A stretch of 48,945 nucleotides of DNA. Origin: Intoshia linei. Its lineage: Eukaryota > Orthonectida > Rhopaluridae. Shown piece after piece: positions 45,306 to 48,945 of the stretch (position 1 is the stretch's first letter; every line of letters begins with the position of its first letter). The notes under the pieces were generated by a model. That model saw nothing but the letters and a program-made list of their open reading frames with translations. It had not been told where the DNA came from and made no database searches. Made by a program: the position numbers and the translations under genes. The DNA is taken from assembly GCA_001642005.1 (NCBI GenBank), contig LWCA01000134.1:1-48945 (forward strand). The letters are read 5' to 3'.

Positions 45306-46182
45306 TTTATTTATCAATTTTAAGACTATGTAAAGCTTTGGATATATCGCACATTATTTCTTTTATTTTTAAAATTGTGTAATTAAAGTTTGGATTCAAT
45401 TTATTTTATATAGTCATGTTTATTTTGTAATATATTGTTTTTCAATTTGAATAAAATTTATTATGAATTCATTATCGTTGTCAATATAAGTAATTTGATA
45501 TCATTACAACTTGTAATTTACAGAAACGCATCCTGCTTTCTGTAGTAAGAAATCTGGTCTTTCATAGAGAGATAATGTTAGAAAGGGTTGAGACATTGAT
45601 CAATTTCAAAATGTACGTTTTATTGTCATCTAAAAAATGCCGACAGACTGATGTCATATGATGAAATAATTCTTTGGTACTTAATTCTCAAAAAGTACTT
45701 AAAAAGTGCTTTAATTCAAATTTATCAAAATCAAATACTAAAAAACTTTAATCTTTTCTTAACTATGTTATTGTTATTATTAAGGTTGATAATAACATCA
45801 CTTTTTTATGTTAATGTTTTACAAAATACCTTATATAGTTATGTTTCTAATGCATTCACCTGCATTTAAAAATTTTTCGACTTTGTCTGAAACCAAAATT
45901 GAATTTTTGAAATGTTAGAAATCTAATTATCCAACAAAGAATTTTAACACAATACGCCAATATTTTAGACCTTAATGACCAAAAATATTTTGGTGTAATG
46001 TTAACAATGTTTGTCGTCAAACGCATATTTTTATAAAAGAAATTGTACTATTACAATTATAAATTTAAATATTGAACCTAGATAATACAATTAATCATTA
46101 TTTAGAATGCGTTGCAATTTAATAGTATTATTTCAATATTTAGTGACGTATATTGAAATTATATGTAAACAAATATGGTAAA
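45306..46182. other. Divergent intergenic region between TFIP11 and the ankyrin gene
   Basis: AT-rich, with no recognised repeat. A 72-codon ATG frame at 45651-45869 encodes a Leu/Ile-rich segment, but there is no family resemblance, so it is not called. Both flanking promoters should be within this region. Confidence 0.45.
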
Positions 46183-47293
46183 ATGAAGAAGGTAATATTA
46201 TCAAAAACCAATATCTTCTCCTTAATAACGAGAAAGTACATTTACAGAATAGAAAAGTATTTGCAAGATTATGAGAATGACGCATTTTTAAAAATGCGAA
46301 AAGACGGCATGCCGATATTGTGTTATATAGCCAATCTTACCGATTTCGAAGAAGATTATTTGTGTTTTGTAGCACGCAAATTGATAAAGAATGGTGCGTC
46401 GGTCGCTACAAAAGACGATCAATTTAATCGAAATGCTTTGCACTACGCTTGCTACAATTTCAAACCAAAATGTAATTTTTTTCTGTTTTAAAATTTAAAT
46501 AAATAATTATAAATTGTTAGTAATTGAAATATTTTTAAATTCAATGGATTACAATATAAATGCACTGGATAATTTAAAAAATACCGCTTTGTATTATTCA
46601 TGTATCAACTACATCAATAATAGAGACGAGGGGACATTATCAGTGATAAATAGGATTATGAATTTTATGAAAAAATGCAACCCTTTGATAGAAAAAATTT
46701 TGAATAGAAAAAATGAATTGGGTATTACATGTTTTCAAGTTATGAAAAAATGCCCTGAACTTAATCAATGTATACATTTATGTAGAAATTCAATAAGAAA
46801 TAATGAAAGAAAATATACACAACATAGTTGTTACATGAAAAATAAATTATTTTCTCGAATGGGTAGTTTAAATATTTATGAAAGTAATACTCCAATATTT
46901 CCAAAAATTGACAGGTCTAATACTGCACCTCAAACGAGAAGATCATACAACACTTGTCGCAATTCATTTGATTTTATCAATGAAAAAGTCAGAAGAGATG
47001 ATTCTAACCTGAAAAAATTAAATAATTATACAGAAAAAGAAAATTTGAATTCTAGACAAAGTATAAGTTTGATGTATTATTTGTATTTACACCAGTTCAG
47101 TCCGTCTTATGTAGCTAATCATTCTTTCAGCAATCTGGCCGACAATAAATCTATTCCTACTCCAGGTAGTTCAAGAACATCTATACGTGTGGATCATCAC
47201 GTTTCTATAAAAAGTTTTAAAAGCGAATCTATATTCTTTAATTTAAAAAGCAAGGATTTGGGTGACGTTTCAAACTATATTTTAAAAATTTAA
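46183..47293 (+). CDS. Ankyrin-repeat protein of unknown function
   Basis: Exons 46183-46471 and 46521-47293 join in phase 1 over a 49-bp intron and give about 353 residues; the ATG at 46183 is the first in frame. Residues of roughly 40-130 contain degenerate ankyrin repeats: GMPILCYIANLT, ARKLIKNGASVATKDDQF-NRNALHYAC, then IEIFLNSMDYNINALDNLKNTALYYSC after the splice. The splice falls inside a repeat, which supports the join. The C-terminal 200 residues are Ser/Asn/Lys-rich without a clear domain (NTAPQTRRSYNTCRN; PTPGSSRTSIRVDHH). There is no signal peptide or membrane helix. The role is unknown; ankyrin repeats normally mediate protein binding. AATAAA lies at about 47313. Confidence 0.75.
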
Positions 47294-47386
47294 TATACGT
47301 ACTGTACTGTATTAATAAACTTTTATTTTCAATTTTTACTTTATTTTTTAAACAATATATCCGTATTACCAACTGGGTAATACCTA

Positions 47387-47535
47387 TGTAATGTTTATTG
47401 TAACAATAATTTTTAAATAAGTTTTTATTCTGTTTCAATATTCTAAAGATACTTAAGTCGTAATATAAAATAGATTAGTTTCGAATGTAAATATAGAGAT
47501 TAATAAACTAATCTTGTCTCATAGACTACATTACA
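47387..47535 (-). repeat. Long terminal repeat (3' LTR) of a retroelement
   Basis: On the minus strand it starts TGTAATGTAGTC and ends AATAAACATTACA. The TGTAATG...CATTACA inverted ends and 149-bp length fit a short LTR. The purine-rich GACGGGGAGG immediately precedes it. The flank on the far side reads accta. A second LTR was not found in the window. Confidence 0.7.
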
Positions 47536-47545
47536 CCTCCCCGTC
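47536..47545 (-). other. Polypurine tract of the LTR element
   Basis: The minus strand reads gacggggagg directly before the LTR start TGTAATG, the position and composition of the plus-strand primer in Ty3-like elements. Confidence 0.6.
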
Positions 47546-47604
47546 AAAATTAGTGATATATTCACTAAGGTGTGAAAGTGGTTTCCAAACACATTGAGCT
47601 ACAC

Positions 47605-48545
47605 CTAGTCATTGGTCACAGAGTATTCTTGACGTGACATGAGAGGAGGTAACATAACTTGGTACTGGTCTCCAACTCTAACATCCGTCCGATGCAATTT
47701 GGAGCTGGATTTTGAAGAATGTGAATCAGCTTTTTGGTTATTTTTAGTCTTAGATCTTTTTTTTCGTTTCACATTATAGTCTTTCATAATAATGTCCAAA
47801 TTTGTTGAACCGTCCATTAACAAAGTTTTTTCTTCGTCCTTGACAAAAACATCGTTTTCACCCTCAATTTGAATATCGAATGTTTTCATTAAGTCGTCTT
47901 TCGTTGGATTGTATTCAGTGTCGGTAGTTTCAGAGCAACTCGTTTCGTTTTTAATGAGCATAATTGTATTTTCATTCTGATCAGTGTTGTCATTTTGTAA
48001 ATCAACCGATGTGGTCAGATTACCCTGCAAGAGATTTACTTTCATCTTGTCTTTCCAGCAAAGCTCTTCATAATGGGAAAATTTCCCACAATTTTTACAT
48101 TTATGGCTCCATGCAGGGCAATTTGTTCGGATTTTACAGAATTTTCCACACCCACGGCAATAATTTATATTTGTTTAATAATTGGATTCTTTTTCGTTAA
48201 CAAATTCATAAAGTATTGCGTGAGCTAACGCCATCTTATGTGATAGGCTAACTTGCATAAGTTAATTATTGTAAAGTTTTATCAGTTAGACCGTATAAAA
48301 ATTGATCCCGAAGTACCTCAAATTTTAATTTTGCATCGTAATTACATTTATCAACTTGTTCCCTCAACTCGGCATTAAATTCAGCAATAGATTTTTGCTG
48401 TTAAAGGATTTTCCTTAATTTAAATCTCTCAATTATTTTGTACAATCTGTATATCGATCATAATTGTTGCATCTTCCAAACTATAAAATTTGCATGCTTC
48501 ATAGCCTATAAGATTCTTACAAAGACTTGCTATATTTTGTCTGTA
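47605..48545 (-). pseudogene. Broken, internally deleted LTR-retroelement coding region (gag zinc-knuckle part)
   Basis: Read leftward from about 48545, gag-like segments occur in different frames: NLIGYEACKFYSLEDA, then AEFNAELREQVDKCNYD followed by RDQFLYGLTDKTLQ and a stop. The region 48159-48055 carries two zinc knuckles. The second is canonical CX2CX4HX4C (CKNCGKFSHYEELC); the first has Lys for His. The frame then stays open to a stop at 47605, through an acidic and Lys/Ser-rich segment (KRKKRSKTKNNQK), and ends RVGDQYQVMLPPLMSRQEYS. No protease, reverse transcriptase, RNase H or integrase is present between the knuckles and the LTR, so a large deletion or rearrangement has occurred. The terminal segment also resembles the start of ELM2 domains. 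Confidence 0.7.
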
Positions 48546-48945
48546 GCAATTCTTTCATCTGGATTATGTGAAATGTTTCGGTAAAAATACATAAAATTTA
48601 TTTATGTTAATACTAATCAATAAAATGTATTGATAAATAAAGTTAATTTTGAATAATAAATTTTGGAATGGATTATCGAAGAGTAACTCCAATTGTCAAA
48701 TGGGTTCGGAATTTATTGAGCCGTGTAGGTAGATTAATATATTTGTAAAGTTTAATGTTTCCTCAACTTGACAAATTTTCGCGTGAATTACAGTGGTTTT
48801 TCTACAATATGAATGTCAAGGGACTGATATTTAGAATATTTATAATAGAGTTGGTTGTACAATATGAATGAAATGAATATTAACAAAAATGTATAAGTAT
48901 TTATTTTTGCAATGGAAAATAGTTTGTAATTTTGTTGCTATTTTC
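48546..48945. other. Right-edge stretch
   Basis: AT-rich sequence with no ORF or repeat that I can identify. If the retroelement is more complete than it seems, its 5' LTR could lie here or further right, but no match to the LTR at 47387-47535 is visible. Confidence 0.35.

Noticed and set aside
45651-45869. 72-codon ATG frame rich in Leu/Ile
   Set aside because: Hydrophobic composition is expected from T-rich sequence; no domain, no splice partners.
1-48945. tRNA or rRNA genes and CRISPR arrays
   Set aside because: No cloverleaf with A and B boxes, no rRNA-like stretch and no regularly spaced repeat array was seen; a tRNAscan or Infernal run would be decisive.

Overview
The window is AT-rich animal nuclear DNA. 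Genes are split by very short GT-AG introns (mostly 35-60 bp), use ATG starts, and are separated by long stretches of decayed DNA transposons. Two genes limit the lineage: ODAD3 (outer dynein arm docking) implies motile cilia or flagella, and the eight-cysteine MANEC domain is an animal extracellular module. Several housekeeping proteins are shortened or missing normally invariant residues (ORC5, TIMM9, ethanolaminephosphotransferase). With the tiny introns this suggests a fast-evolving, possibly reduced or parasitic ciliated invertebrate (orthonectid/dicyemid-like, or a flatworm or rotifer). That placement is inference; the sequence does not settle it.

Layout. 1-2.1 kb: the end of a mariner transposase, then the C-terminal exons of an RBM28/Nop4-type ribosome-biogenesis protein. 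3.7-13.1 kb: three tandem paralogous type I membrane proteins. Each has a signal peptide, a MANEC domain interrupted by one phase-1 intron at the same position, a different stalk (mucin-like with 120-bp repeats, long coiled coil, or short) and one transmembrane helix. A repeat-rich stretch with a hAT element holding a nested MITE lies between the second and third. 14.9-19.3 kb: ODAD3 (+) and a short ORC5 (-) converge with about 25 bp between stop codons. 19.3-23.6 kb: no gene seen. 23.6-25.5 kb: ethanolaminephosphotransferase (EPT1/SELENOI-like). 25.6-27.0 kb: a pogo-like element filled with other repeats. 27.5-28.7 kb: EIF3I, whose first coding exon is apparently only the ATG. 28.7-31.3 kb: repeats. 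31.3-35.7 kb: LMBRD2. 36.5-37.1 kb: TIMM9 (-). 38.0-40.5 kb: an unrecognised Asn/Gln/Pro-rich protein (+). 40.6-45.3 kb: TFIP11, a spliceosome-disassembly factor (-). 46.2-47.3 kb: an ankyrin-repeat protein (+). 47.4-48.5 kb: a broken LTR retroelement (-).

The housekeeping genes do not form one pathway. They cover rRNA maturation, ciliary motility, replication origin licensing, phospholipid synthesis, translation initiation, mitochondrial import and spliceosome recycling. The locus-specific feature is the MANEC tandem family. Gene models were built by reading exons through splice sites with consistent reading phase and by recalling family similarity; no database search was run.
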